Of a stretch of DNA of 64,000 bases, positions 8,783 through 17,738 are shown in pieces. The DNA lies in assembly GCF_001477655.1 (NCBI RefSeq), contig NZ_CP011266.1:914001-978000 (forward strand), written 5' to 3'. Position 1 is the first letter of the stretch; each line of letters starts with the position of its first letter. The notes under the pieces are model-generated. The model did not search any database, was not told the DNA's origin, and saw only the letters and a list, made by a program, of their open reading frames with translations. Origin of the DNA: Methanobrevibacter millerae (GTDB taxonomy: Archaea; Methanobacteriota; Methanobacteria; Methanobacteriales; Methanobacteriaceae). A program made the position numbers and the translations under genes.

Positions 8783-9189
8783 AATATTTAATTTATATGT
8801 TCTAATATAAAAGATTTTACAATTTTTACATATTTTCTTAAAATTAATGTATTTTTTTATTCATTAATGTATCTTTTTGTACTTTTTATTTGTATTATTA
8901 ATCTATTATTTTTTTGTGTTTAAAATGCTAATACAATAAACAAAATATAGTATAATGTTTATTAATTACATATTATTTATTTTTTTCTAATTTTATTATT
9001 ATTTTATTCAATTATTTTTTAAACACAATAAATATATATGTTAATCATATGAATAAAACAATATTGTTATCATAATGTGTTTAAAATTACTTAAGTGATA
9101 ATCATATAATTCTTAAAAATTCTAATAGAAATATATAATTTATATAACATATTAAATTAATATTATAGAATTTATTTGACTATGATATT
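8783..9189. promoter_or_regulatory. Divergent intergenic region with repeated TGTGTTTAAAAT and ATTAATGTAT elements
   Basis: A 407-bp AT-rich gap between the winged-helix gene and the zinc-ribbon membrane gene. TGTGTTTAAAAT occurs at 8916-8927 and again at 9076-9087. A close inverted copy, TTTTTTAAACACA, is at 9015-9027. ATTAATGTAT occurs twice near 8843 and 8863, 20 bp apart. AACAATATTGTT near 9056-9067 is a palindrome. No gene or tRNA is visible. The paired sites suggest binding by the adjacent regulator, by inference only. Confidence 0.4.
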
Positions 9190-9777
9190 ATGAAATGTAA
9201 TGAATGTGGTTTTGAAAATAAGGATACCGCTAAATTTTGTAGTAAATGTGGTAAGGCATTAAGGTTAACTCCTGAGCCTCCAAAGGAAAATAATAATTCT
9301 AAAATAATTATTGCAGCATTGGTTATTGTGATTGTTATTTTAGCTGTAACATTCGGTTACTTTGCATTGAATAATAATTCCAATAATTCTGCTCCAGCCC
9401 AATCAAATTCACAAAGTTCCGGCGGTGCTGCTAACAATGGAACTACTCAGCAGACAGATTCGTCTCAGTCTTCCAGCCAACCAAAAGAATGGAAATTAAT
9501 CGGAAGTTATTCTGGTTCTGGAAGTGGTAGTCAATCGATTAGTGTTCCAGCAGGACAGATAATGATTAAGATATCTGCATATCCAATTAAAAACTATGCA
9601 ACTAATCATTTGTATGTAACTGGACCTAGTGGTAAAGCGGGTGTTGATTGGGGTTCAACAAGTGCTGTAGAGACAAGATCAGATTCAGTATCTTTTAACT
9701 CCTCTTCTGCAGAGACATTTACCATTGATTACTACGAAACCGTAAGTTGGAAAGTAGAGTTCTACAGGTATCAATAG
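9190..9777 (+). CDS. Zinc-ribbon, single-pass membrane protein with extracellular domain
   Basis: 195 residues. A cytosolic zinc ribbon (CNECG...CSKCG, residues 3-20) is followed by one transmembrane helix (about 38-58), a Ser/Asn/Gln-rich linker (60-100), and an outer domain of about 95 residues with beta-rich sequence (SGSGSQSISVPAGQIMIKI, WKVEFYRYQ at the end). This layout is common in Methanobrevibacter and places the ribbon inside and the beta domain outside. The TATA-like sequence near 9140-9150 gives a short leader. A clear terminator follows. The function is unknown. Confidence 0.7.
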   Translation: MKCNECGFENKDTAKFCSKCGKALRLTPEPPKENNNSKIIIAALVIVIVILAVTFGYFALNNNSNNSAPAQSNSQSSGGAANNGTTQQTDSSQSSSQPKEWKLIGSYSGSGSGSQSISVPAGQIMIKISAYPIKNYATNHLYVTGPSGKAGVDWGSTSAVETRSDSVSFNSSSAETFTIDYYETVSWKVEFYRYQ

Positions 9778-9787
9778 TTTTTTATTT

Positions 9788-9820
9788 AAGTGATTATCCA
9801 ATCACTTTTCTTTTTTTAGT
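9788..9820 (+). terminator. Hairpin-plus-T-tract terminator
   Basis: A perfect 8-bp stem, AAGTGATT (9788-9795) with AATCACTT (9800-9807), has a 4-nt loop and is followed by TTTCTTTTTTT. It lies 10 bp after the zinc-ribbon membrane gene. Confidence 0.75.
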
Positions 9821-9855
9821 AAAATTAATAATGGATAAAATATTAAAAGTTTACT

Positions 9856-10554
9856 ATGTTTGATTTAAATGTTAATGGAAGCAGTTATGAGACAAATTTG
9901 GAATTGGCTATGCAGGCTTCTAATTATGGTTGGCATCATTTAAGTTTTTCATACTCTCCTGATGAATTTGGTGATGCATTATCTTTTAAAAAGGATTTAA
10001 AAGATAAATTAAACGATTTTATAGATATTGATTATACATTAAGCATTAAATCAAATAATCCTTCTGAAATCAGAAAAATCGTACGTAAATATAGAAATAA
10101 GTCTTCATGTATTTCTGTTTTGGGTGGAAATTTGAAAGTTAATCGAAACTGTCTTGAAAATATTCAGGTTGATGTTTTATCAAAACCTTATTTTAAAAGA
10201 TATGATTCCGGTTTGAATCATATATTGGCTCGTGAAGCAAAGGATAATAATGTTGCAATTGAATTGGTATTTAATGATATTTTGAAATCTTATTTGGCTC
10301 CCCGATCTAAAATCCTAGCAAACTTTAGGGATATATATAAACTGCATAGAAAGTATGAATTTCCTTTAATTTTGTCTTCAGGTGCACAATCCATTTTTGA
10401 TATCCGTACAGTCATGGATTTTAAAGCCGTTTTTATGCAGACAGGATTAACTGATTTGGAAGTTGAAAACTCCTTTAAAACCGCAGAAAACATTTTGGAA
10501 TTTAATAAAGATAGAAAAAACATGATTCTGTCTGGCGTGAAGGTGGTTGAATAA
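9856..10554 (+). CDS. rnp3: RNase P protein component 3 (Rpp30 family)
   Basis: 232 residues of the archaeal/eukaryal RPP30 TIM-barrel family, one of the protein subunits that help RNase P RNA remove 5' leaders from pre-tRNA. The start FDLNVNG, the central LILSSGAQSIFDIR and the end ILSGVKVVE fit the family. The next gene, the Pop5 homologue, overlaps by one base (TAATG), the classical archaeal rnp3-rnp2 pair whose products bind each other. There is no obvious Shine-Dalgarno before ATG 9856, so initiation may be leaderless. Confidence 0.88.
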   Translation: MFDLNVNGSSYETNLELAMQASNYGWHHLSFSYSPDEFGDALSFKKDLKDKLNDFIDIDYTLSIKSNNPSEIRKIVRKYRNKSSCISVLGGNLKVNRNCLENIQVDVLSKPYFKRYDSGLNHILAREAKDNNVAIELVFNDILKSYLAPRSKILANFRDIYKLHRKYEFPLILSSGAQSIFDIRTVMDFKAVFMQTGLTDLEVENSFKTAENILEFNKDRKNMILSGVKVVE

Positions 10555-10910
10555 TGAAGCTTAAAGTTCTTCCCAAATCTCAAAGAAAACATAATCATTA
10601 TCTTGTATTGGATATCAAATCTGAGGAAGAGTTATCTAAAAATGATTTTACATCTATAGTATGGGATGCATGTGTTCGCTTCCAGGGAGAGAACAACACA
10701 TCTAATTTTAATTTATGGACTATTAATTTAATTTTAAAAGATGAAATTTCTTTTTATAATGAGTATAAAGCAATTTTAAGATGTCAAAGGGATTTTGAAG
10801 ATGAAGTCAGATCCAGTTTGGCATTGGTTAATAATTATAATAGAAAATCCATAGCGATTTCATGCGTAGGTATTTCGGGTACAATAAAAGGGTGTTCCAA
10901 ATTTATTTAA
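10554..10910 (+). CDS. rnp2: RNase P protein component 2 (Pop5 family)
   Basis: 118 residues of the Pop5/Rpp14 family, the catalysis-supporting RNase P subunit that forms a heterotetramer with Rpp30. Typical features are the opening KVLPKSQRKHNHYLVLDI, the middle LRCQRDFEDEVRSSLALV and the end SISGTIKGC-like GISGTIKGCSKF. ATG 10554 overlaps the stop of rnp3, so translation is coupled. Confidence 0.9.
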   Translation: MKLKVLPKSQRKHNHYLVLDIKSEEELSKNDFTSIVWDACVRFQGENNTSNFNLWTINLILKDEISFYNEYKAILRCQRDFEDEVRSSLALVNNYNRKSIAISCVGISGTIKGCSKFI

Positions 10911-11125
10911 TTACTTTTTGTTATTTTAAAATAGAAAACTTTATAAATATATTAAATATATAAATAACAATTGGATTTATGGAAAAAAGAAAAAAATATT
11001 TTAATTATGTGTAGTGATTAAAATTAAAAGTACCGTTTCATGGAGATTTGGTTTTAATTTTGTATTTTTTAGTAGTTGAACTTAAATTATATTTATAAAT
11101 ATTTATTAAATGTGAGGTATTAAAT

Positions 11126-11899
11126 ATGCAACCTTTACAAAATGCTGGATATGATAGGGCTATTACTGTTTTTAGTCCAGATGGAAGACTTTTCCAAGTT
11201 GAATATGCAAGAGAAGCTGTTAAAAGAGGTACCACATCTATAGGTGTTAAATGTCCTGATGGTATTGTTTTAGCAGTAGACAAAAGAACTACTTCTACTT
11301 TAGTAGAATCATCATCTATTGAAAAATTATTTAAAATAGATGACCATATCGGTGCAGCTACTTCAGGTCTTGTTGCTGATGCAAGAGCATTAGTTGAAAG
11401 GGCAAGAGTAGAAGCTCAAATAAATAAAATCACATACAGTGAACCTATTAGAGTAGATAGTTTGGCTAAAAAGTTATGTGACATGTTACAATTGTACACC
11501 CAAAATGGTGGGGTAAGACCATTCGGTTCCGCTTTGATTATTGGTGGAGTATATAATGGTGCATGTAAATTATTCGAAACTGATCCTAGTGGAGCTTTAA
11601 TAGAATATAAAGCAACTGCAATCGGTTCTGGAAGATCCGCTGCAATGGATATTTTCGAAGAACAATATAAAGAAGATTTATCAATTGATGATGCTATTGC
11701 ATTAGCATTAACTGCAATTAATGAAGCTACTGAACATGATACTACTTCAGATAATGTTGAAATAGCTGTTATTAAAAAAGAAGATGGCAAATATGTTAAA
11801 CTTTCAAAAGATGATGTAACTTCTTATATTGAAAACGTTCTTTCTGAAGAAGAAAGTGAAGACGAAGAAATCGAAGATTCTGAAGAAAGTGAAGAATAA
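11126..11899 (+). CDS. psmA: 20S proteasome alpha subunit
   Basis: 257 residues. The alpha-type signature GYDRAITVFSPDGRLFQVEY (12-31) is the N-terminal gate helix region; there is no propeptide and no catalytic threonine, as expected for alpha. Seven copies form the outer ring that docks the PAN or CDC48 ATPase. The C-terminus is a strongly acidic tail of about 25 residues (EESEDEEIEDSEE). The Shine-Dalgarno is GTGAGGT before ATG 11126. It heads the SBDS-exosome operon, an arrangement conserved in many archaea. Confidence 0.97.
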   Translation: MQPLQNAGYDRAITVFSPDGRLFQVEYAREAVKRGTTSIGVKCPDGIVLAVDKRTTSTLVESSSIEKLFKIDDHIGAATSGLVADARALVERARVEAQINKITYSEPIRVDSLAKKLCDMLQLYTQNGGVRPFGSALIIGGVYNGACKLFETDPSGALIEYKATAIGSGRSAAMDIFEEQYKEDLSIDDAIALALTAINEATEHDTTSDNVEIAVIKKEDGKYVKLSKDDVTSYIENVLSEEESEDEEIEDSEESEE

Positions 11900-11935
11900 A
11901 TTTTTTTTAATTGATTATGGTTGAGGGATGTTTCA

Positions 11936-12637
11936 ATGGTAAATGTAGATGATGCGATAATAGCTAAATATGAATATAGTGGTGAACATTTCGAAATTTT
12001 AGTTGACCCGGATTTGGCAGCGGAATTTAGAAATCCTGATGGACAGGACGTTGCCATTGAAGATCTTTTAGCTGTTGAAGAAATTTTCAAAGACTCCAAA
12101 AAAGGAGATAAGGCTTCTGAAGAAGCAATGAATAAAATATTTGAAACTACTGATCCTATTGAAGTTTCTAGAATTATCCTTGAAAAAGGAACAGTTCAAT
12201 TAACTGCCGATCAAAAAAGACAGATGCAGTCTGATAAAAGGAAACTTGTTATTAATAAAATAGCTAAAGAAGCTATTAATCCTCAAAATGGACTTCCTCA
12301 TCCTGTTCAAAGGATTGAAAATGCATGTGATGAGGCAAAAGTTAAGTTTGATCCTTTCACTTCTGTAGACCAACAAGTTCAAACAGCTCTAAAAGCAATC
12401 AAACCACTTATTCCAATCAGGTTTGAAAGAGTTAAAGTTGCTGTTCGTTTACCTGGTTCGGCTGCAGGTAGTGCATATTCTGTTATTCATGGATTTGGTG
12501 ATATTATAAATGAAGAATGGCAACAAGATGGTTCTTGGATTGGTATTGTGGAAATGCCGGGTGGCCTTCAAGATTCCTTTGCTGCTAAAATGGCTGAGAT
12601 TTCAAGTGGTGAAGCCGAGACAAAAACTATTAAATAA
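11936..12637 (+). CDS. Ribosome maturation protein, SBDS/Sdo1 family
   Basis: 233 residues with the three SBDS domains. The N-terminal FYSH part contains [19 protein letters not shown], the middle helical part [29 protein letters not shown], and the last part is a ferredoxin-like fold ending in [13 protein letters not shown]. In eukaryotes it evicts eIF6 from the new large subunit; the archaeal protein is thought to act similarly. A TTG at 11921 is in frame, but it overlaps the Shine-Dalgarno GAGGGATG, so ATG 11936 is chosen. It lies between the proteasome and exosome genes, as in other euryarchaea. Confidence 0.92.
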   Translation: MVNVDDAIIAKYEYSGEHFEILVDPDLAAEFRNPDGQDVAIEDLLAVEEIFKDSKKGDKASEEAMNKIFETTDPIEVSRIILEKGTVQLTADQKRQMQSDKRKLVINKIAKEAINPQNGLPHPVQRIENACDEAKVKFDPFTSVDQQVQTALKAIKPLIPIRFERVKVAVRLPGSAAGSAYSVIHGFGDIINEEWQQDGSWIGIVEMPGGLQDSFAAKMAEISSGEAETKTIK

Positions 12638-12667
12638 TTATATTCATTTTCATAGAGTGGGATTTTT

Positions 12668-13729
12668 ATGATATATGTGGAAGATAAAAATTTAGTAATT
12701 CCTGGTCAAATATTAGCTGACGACGACTATTACCCAGGAAGAGGAACTTTCAAGGAAGATGGTAAAATTTGTTCATCTTTGATTGGATTAGTTTCTTTGA
12801 GAAATAAGAAAATTCGTGTTATCCCTCTCAAAAGTAAATATGTTCCTAAAAAAGGAGATGTTGTTATTGGTAAAATTAATGATGTCAGATTCTCAATGTG
12901 GGATGTAGACATTAATTCTCCATATTCAGGAATTTTACCTGCTTTTGAAGTGTTTGGTAGGGATAAAAAAGAACTTAATAAAGTATATGATGTTGGTGAT
13001 GTACTCTTCTTAAGAGTAATCGATGTTGATGAAATTAAGAAAGCTAAACTTGGTTTAAAAGGCCGTGGTTTAGGCAAATTCAAAGGAGGAATTATTGTAG
13101 ACATTTCTCCAACAAAGGTTCCTAGATTAATTGGTAAAAAAGGTTCCATGATCAACATGATAAAAAATAAAACTAACTGTAAGATTGTTGTTGGTCAAAA
13201 TGGTCTCGTTTGGGTTAAAGGAGAAGAGGACATGGAACAACTCACCCGCGAAATTATCCATACTATCGAGGCTGAGGCACATACTTCCGGTTTAACCAAT
13301 AAAATTAAAAATAAATTATACTTGGCTATTGATGGTGAATTGCCTGTTGAAGAAACCGAAGAAGAATTTGTTTTGGAAAAACCTAAACTTCAAAACTTCA
13401 AAGAAGAATTAGAGCAAGAAGAAAGAGAAAAAGCTGAAGCTGAATCTCAAAAAGAAATTGCAACTGAAGTTGAAGATGACATCAAAGAAGATACAAAAGA
13501 AGATGTTGATGAAGAAACTGAAGTTGAAGATGACATCGAAAAAGATACAAAAGAAGATGTTGATGAAGAAACTGAAGTTGAAGAAGGCAGTGAAAAAAAA
13601 GATACTGGGGATAAACCTAATTTTTATGAAGTAATTAAGGAATTAAAAAAGAAAAAACAGAATAAAGATAAAAATTTATCCTACAGTGATAACTCAAATA
13701 ATAATTCATTTATATTGAATAATCGATAA
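12668..13729 (+). CDS. rrp4: Exosome RNA-binding subunit Rrp4 with long acidic tail
   Basis: 353 residues, against roughly 230-250 for a typical archaeal Rrp4. The N-terminal domain is followed by an S1 domain (about 63-135) and a KH domain with [15 protein letters not shown] (about 150-165). Together with Rrp41/Rrp42 it forms the cap that feeds RNA into the exosome. From about residue 230 the protein becomes an acidic/basic low-complexity tail with a tandem duplication and a lysine-rich end. The neighbours rrp41 and rrp42 confirm the identity. Confidence 0.93.
   Translation: MIYVEDKNLVIPGQILADDDYYPGRGTFKEDGKICSSLIGLVSLRNKKIRVIPLKSKYVPKKGDVVIGKINDVRFSMWDVDINSPYSGILPAFEVFGRDKKELNKVYDVGDVLFLRVIDVDEIKKAKLGLKGRGLGKFKGGIIVDISPTKVPRLIGKKGSMINMIKNKTNCKIVVGQNGLVWVKGEEDMEQLTREIIHTIEAEAHTSGLTNKIKNKLYLAIDGELPVEETEEEFVLEKPKLQNFKEELEQEEREKAEAESQKEIATEVEDDIKEDTKEDVDEETEVEDDIEKDTKEDVDEETEVEEGSEKKDTGDKPNFYEVIKELKKKKQNKDKNLSYSDNSNNNSFILNNR
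13466..13573 (+). repeat. Two 54-bp tandem repeats inside the rrp4 tail
   Basis: Units 13466-13519 and 13520-13573 differ at only two or three bases and each encodes 18 residues rich in Glu, Asp and Lys, starting EVEDDI. A third partial unit begins at 13574. The near identity points to a recent duplication. Confidence 0.85.
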
Positions 13730-13752
13730 TTTCTATTTATGAGGTTGATAAG

Positions 13753-14445
13753 ATGTCTGAGATGATTAGAGAGGATGGTAGGAAGTATAATGAATTACGT
13801 CCTATTAAAATTGAAGCAGGCGTTCTTGAACGTGCTGATGGTTCTGCTTATCTTGAAGTGGGTGGAAATAAAATTTTAGTTGCTGTTTATGGACCTAGAG
13901 AATCATATATTAGAAGGTTACTTGAGCCAAATACAGGTGTAATAAGATGCAGATATAATATGGCTCCATTTTCAGTTGATGACAGAAAAAGGCCAGGTCC
14001 TGACAGAAGGTCTTCCGAAATTTCAAAAATTACTGCTGATGCATTAAGACCTGCTTTAATGTTGGAAAATTATCCACGTTCAATGGTTGATATTTATATT
14101 GAAGTAATCGAAGCAGAAGGTGGAACCCGTTGTGCTGGAATCACCGCAGCTTCTGTTGCTTTAGTTGATGCAGGAATTCCTATGAAAGATATTGTTGTGG
14201 GATGTGCTGCAGGAAAAGTTAATGATGAAGTTGTACTTGACTTGTCTGAAGTGGAAGACAAAGAAGGTCAGGCTGATGTTCCTATAGCTATTATGCCAAG
14301 AACTGGCGAAATTACTTTGCTTCAAAGTGATGGTGATTTGACTGAAGAGGAATTCCAAAAAGCTATTGATTTGGCTATGGAAGGATGTATGAAAGTAAGC
14401 GAGCTTCAAAAAGAGGCATTAATGAAAAAATACTCTACAGAATAG
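13753..14445 (+). CDS. rrp41: Exosome 3'-5' exoribonuclease Rrp41
   Basis: 230 residues, RNase PH fold. Rrp41 is the catalytic subunit of the archaeal exosome and degrades RNA phosphorolytically. Visible hallmarks are [13 protein letters not shown], the basic RNA and phosphate contacts in [31 protein letters not shown], and the catalytic aspartates near [18 protein letters not shown]. The start ATG 13753 follows GAGGTTGAT. The partner rrp42 follows directly. Confidence 0.96.
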   Translation: MSEMIREDGRKYNELRPIKIEAGVLERADGSAYLEVGGNKILVAVYGPRESYIRRLLEPNTGVIRCRYNMAPFSVDDRKRPGPDRRSSEISKITADALRPALMLENYPRSMVDIYIEVIEAEGGTRCAGITAASVALVDAGIPMKDIVVGCAAGKVNDEVVLDLSEVEDKEGQADVPIAIMPRTGEITLLQSDGDLTEEEFQKAIDLAMEGCMKVSELQKEALMKKYSTE

Positions 14446-14454
14446 GTGGTTAAT

Positions 14455-15240
14455 ATGGATATAGTACCGGAAATTACAAGAGAAAGTATTACAAACCTCA
14501 TCATCAACGATAAAAGGGAAGATGGTAGGGCACTTGATGAATATAGGGATATTTCTATTGAAACTGATGTTATTTCTAAAGCTGAAGGTTCTGCAAGAGT
14601 AAAAATCGGTGGAACTCAAGTTCTCGTAGGTATTAAACCTCAACTTGGAAGTCCATTTCCAGACACTCCTGATTTAGGAGTATTAATGACTAATTGTGAA
14701 ATGCTGCCAATGGCTGATCCAACTTTTGAACCAGGACCACCTAGTGAAGATTCCATTGAACTTGCACGTGTTGTTGATAGGGGAATTCGTGAAAGTGAAT
14801 TGGTTGAATTGGATAAACTCTGTGTTGAAGAGGGTAAACATGTTTGGATGTTGTTCATTGATTTGCATGTAATTGATAACTGTGGAAATCTCTTTGATGC
14901 TGCAGAGCTTGCTGTTATGGCTGCACTTAAAAGTACAAAATTACCTACTGCATCAATTGTCGATGATGAAGTTGTTCTTGATAAGGAAAATACATTTGAT
15001 TTACCAATTAACAATGAAGTAGCAATGTGTACATTTGTTAAAATTGGTGAAAAAATGGTTTTAGATCCTTCATTATCTGAAGAACGTGTTGCTAGTGCTC
15101 GTTTAAATGTTGGTGTTACTAAAGAAGGTAGAATCTGTGCTATGCAAAAAGGTGGAGCACAACCATTAACTAAAGATGAAATATTTGCTGCTGTAAATAT
15201 AGCAGTTTCAAAAACAAAAGAATTAGTCGAATATCTTTAA
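14455..15240 (+). CDS. rrp42: Exosome complex subunit Rrp42
   Basis: 261 residues, RNase PH fold, inactive partner of Rrp41 in the hexameric ring. It lacks the Rrp41 catalytic pattern but keeps KREDGRALDEYR, GSARVKIGGTQVLVGIK and GNLFDAAELAVMAAL. GTG 14446 is in frame but lies in the Shine-Dalgarno AGGTGGT, so ATG 14455 is taken. The last 18 bp overlap the convergent mobA gene. The L37Ae and RpoP genes that often follow rrp42 in euryarchaea are absent here. Confidence 0.94.
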   Translation: MDIVPEITRESITNLIINDKREDGRALDEYRDISIETDVISKAEGSARVKIGGTQVLVGIKPQLGSPFPDTPDLGVLMTNCEMLPMADPTFEPGPPSEDSIELARVVDRGIRESELVELDKLCVEEGKHVWMLFIDLHVIDNCGNLFDAAELAVMAALKSTKLPTASIVDDEVVLDKENTFDLPINNEVAMCTFVKIGEKMVLDPSLSEERVASARLNVGVTKEGRICAMQKGGAQPLTKDEIFAAVNIAVSKTKELVEYL

Positions 15241-15834
15241 GTCCTCTGGATGATTAAGATTTCTAAATTCTTTTTTTAATATTTTTTTATTGTCAATCAA
15301 AACAAATTTCGTATCTATTTTTTCTATTATTCCTTTTATATGTAATGAGTCATTTAAAATTAGGTTATCTATTAATGGAATAATGTTTTTATTGTATATT
15401 GAGTGCAATGGTTCTGATGTTTTTAGTTTGTTTTCAGGGTCATGGTATGGCACAACAGCCTGAATGTTGCAGGTAATTTCATTAAAAAGAGTTTGAATTG
15501 TATTTTTAGTAACAAATGGATTGTCACATGGAAATACAATTGCATATTCACTGGAAATATTTTCAAGACCGGTTAATATTCCGGAAATGGGACCTTTATT
15601 TTTAATCTTGTCCTCTACAAACTTTAATTTGTAGCTATAGTCTTCAGGATTAATAAATTCCATATATTTATCAATCCTTTTGTTATCATTTAAAACAATT
15701 ATAACTTCATCTATTTCATTATTCAATGTGGAAAGTATGTATTTAATCATGGGCTTATCTTTAATAATTAAAGACCCTTTGTCCTTACCCATTCTCCTAC
15801 TTTGCCCTCCACATAAAATAATAGAAGATTTCAT
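15223..15834 (-). CDS. mobA: Molybdenum cofactor guanylyltransferase
   Basis: 203 residues of the MobA nucleotidyltransferase family. The GTP-binding loop LCGGQSRRMGKDKGSL is at 7-22, PCDNPFV around residue 100 carries the metal-binding aspartate, and VPYHDPENKLKTSEPLHSIY is the substrate region. It transfers GMP to molybdopterin to form the guanine dinucleotide cofactor used by formylmethanofuran and formate dehydrogenases. It is the last gene of a leftward cluster, 4 bp after the membrane protein gene, and its 3' end overlaps rrp42. Confidence 0.88.
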   Translation of the reverse strand: MKSSIILCGGQSRRMGKDKGSLIIKDKPMIKYILSTLNNEIDEVIIVLNDNKRIDKYMEFINPEDYSYKLKFVEDKIKNKGPISGILTGLENISSEYAIVFPCDNPFVTKNTIQTLFNEITCNIQAVVPYHDPENKLKTSEPLHSIYNKNIIPLIDNLILNDSLHIKGIIEKIDTKFVLIDNKKILKKEFRNLNHPEDLKIFD

Positions 15835-15838
15835 TTTT

Positions 15839-16600
15839 TTATTCCTTTACATAAACGTCCGCATTTTCATCAAATGGATTGGTACGTATTATCAATGCAA
15901 TCATGTATGGATAATGTTTGTTTAAGTATCTTAAATAATAAATCCATTCGTGAACTAGTTTGTTGTATATTCTTTGCATGTCTCCATTCAAATGATTGAA
16001 GTCCACATCGGTGACTTTACTTAAGTCTGGCCTGTGTTCCAGTTCTTCATCCAAATGAAGAATAGCAGTCAATAATCCTGAAAATTCTTCTTTTTCTAAT
16101 AAATTAGGGTTGTTAATCAAACCAACGATAAATTCTCTTTTTTCTATTAATAAGTTTCTCATGTTTGTTAGGTATTCTTCCCTGTCTTCAGGAGCAACAT
16201 TCGCCTTGAATGGAATGTCGATATTTTTAATTTCTTTTAGTTTGTTTTCGTAATCCTTATCGCTCCAGGTTTTAATTGATTCCAAATATTGGGTATCTGC
16301 TTTGTGTTGATTTACAGAGCTTAATTGTCCAATTAAATCATTTCCGATTTCAGAGAAAAATGTAGACATGATCATATCTAATTTTTCCATCATTGCTTCT
16401 TTTTCTTTTTTGCTTATAATTTCATCAAGTAAAAATGCAACAATAAGAATATCTACAGGAATGAATCCTAAATGTGTCCAAATATATGAAATAACATGTT
16501 CAGGGTCTTTTAAAATAAGTATATTTGACCCATAAATAACTATTATTGCTATAACCATTATTATTGAAAATTTAATTTTCCATTTATTATGGCTTTCCAT
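15839..16600 (-). CDS. Hypothetical membrane protein with two N-terminal helices
   Basis: 253 residues that I do not recognise. Two hydrophobic segments (about 10-28 and 40-60, with HLGFIPVDILIVAFLLDEII) are followed by a long, charged, helical cytosolic part. The Shine-Dalgarno GGAGAT sits upstream of ATG 16598-16600. It lies between cbiT and mobA with short gaps, so it is probably in the same transcript, but it has no visible cofactor motif. Confidence 0.65.
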   Translation of the reverse strand: MESHNKWKIKFSIIMVIAIIVIYGSNILILKDPEHVISYIWTHLGFIPVDILIVAFLLDEIISKKEKEAMMEKLDMIMSTFFSEIGNDLIGQLSSVNQHKADTQYLESIKTWSDKDYENKLKEIKNIDIPFKANVAPEDREEYLTNMRNLLIEKREFIVGLINNPNLLEKEEFSGLLTAILHLDEELEHRPDLSKVTDVDFNHLNGDMQRIYNKLVHEWIYYLRYLNKHYPYMIALIIRTNPFDENADVYVKE

Positions 16601-16617
16601 TTTATAATCTCCAAATT

Positions 16618-17181
16618 TTATCTTTTTTTAGCTGATATTATTGCTATTGGATTTTCACTCATCATCATAATACCTCGATCAAGAACTCTTCCTTTAGATA
16701 TATTAACTTCCATAATATTTGGATTATAGTTGAGTTCCTTTAATTTATTTATGGCTTCAACTTTTGTATCAACCAATATTGCAGTAACAATAATTCTGCC
16801 TTTGGAATTTAATTTGGAATCAATCAGCTCAAGAATGTTTTCCAATTGTTTGCCACTGCCCCCAACAATAGCAATATCAATATCTTCAATATCCTTGAGT
16901 GCTTCAGCCCCATCATTACAGATTAATGTGACATTATCTCCAAGGTCAAATTTATCGAGATTTTTTTGAGTCATTTCAATAGCTTCAGGATTTATATCAA
17001 TAGAGGTCACATGTTTGGCTCTCTGTGCAAATTCACAGGTAATACCTCCTGTTCCACACCCTACATCAACAACATTTTCCGAGTCTTTAACATCGGATTT
17101 ATAAAGTATAATTGCTCTAATGGCTTCTTTTGTTGGGCCTGGAACATCACATGATTTAATAAAATCCATATCTTCTAACAT
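16618..17181 (-). CDS. cbiT: Cobalt-precorrin C15-methyltransferase (decarboxylating)
   Basis: 187 residues of the CbiT class I SAM-dependent methyltransferases. The SAM-binding motif is VVDVGCGTGGITCEFA; VTSIDINPEAI carries the acidic ribose ligand; and IAIVGGSGKQLENIL is the CbiT signature. It methylates C15 and removes the C12 acetate group during anaerobic cobamide synthesis, needed for the methanogen corrinoid methyltransferases. AGGTGGGA upstream supports the start. The ubiX stop is immediately upstream. Confidence 0.9.
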   Translation of the reverse strand: MLEDMDFIKSCDVPGPTKEAIRAIILYKSDVKDSENVVDVGCGTGGITCEFAQRAKHVTSIDINPEAIEMTQKNLDKFDLGDNVTLICNDGAEALKDIEDIDIAIVGGSGKQLENILELIDSKLNSKGRIIVTAILVDTKVEAINKLKELNYNPNIMEVNISKGRVLDRGIMMMSENPIAIISAKKR

Positions 17182-17730
17182 TTATTCCCACCTTTTAAAT
17201 AAATTATTTTCTATTTTCAAGGAATCTAAAATTTTACCGACTACAAAATCGATTTGGTCATCAATGCTGTAGTGATTTGAATAAAATCCAGGCATTGCAG
17301 GTAAAATTACAGCCCCTTCTTGTGATAAGGTAAGCATATTCTGTATATGTGCGGTTCTTAATGGAGTTTCTCTTGGAACAATTACAGTAGTCCTTCTTTC
17401 CTTTAGGCTCACATCCGCAACTCTTGTAATTGTATTGTCTCCATATCCATTGGCTATTGATGATAATGTTTTCATTGAACAGGGTACAATAGCCAAGCTT
17501 TCAAATTTAAATGAACCGCTATTAACTGATGCCGTTAAATCATCAAATTCATAATAATTGTCTGCTAATTCTATTATGTCATCTATTTTCCAATCGCTTT
17601 CTGATTTGATTACGGTTTTAGCGGCATCGCTTATAATTAAACTATTTTCTATATTTAATTCTTTTAATGCTTCAAGCAGTCTTATTCCATAAATTACTCC
17701 ACTTGCTCCGGTTATTGCAACGACAATCAT
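17182..17730 (-). CDS. ubiX: Flavin prenyltransferase, UbiX family
   Basis: 182 residues, normal for UbiX/Pad1. The opening ITGASGVIYGIRLLEAL is the FMN-binding loop; VPCSMKTLSSIANGYGDN and VPRETPLRTAHIQNML are the conserved prenyl-phosphate and flavin regions. It builds prenylated FMN, the cofactor of UbiD-type decarboxylases. No ubiD lies in the window, so the partner must be elsewhere. The gene is 8 bp after the HD gene and abuts cbiT. Confidence 0.9.
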   Translation of the reverse strand: MIVVAITGASGVIYGIRLLEALKELNIENSLIISDAAKTVIKSESDWKIDDIIELADNYYEFDDLTASVNSGSFKFESLAIVPCSMKTLSSIANGYGDNTITRVADVSLKERRTTVIVPRETPLRTAHIQNMLTLSQEGAVILPAMPGFYSNHYSIDDQIDFVVGKILDSLKIENNLFKRWE

Positions 17731-17738
17731 TTTATCAC

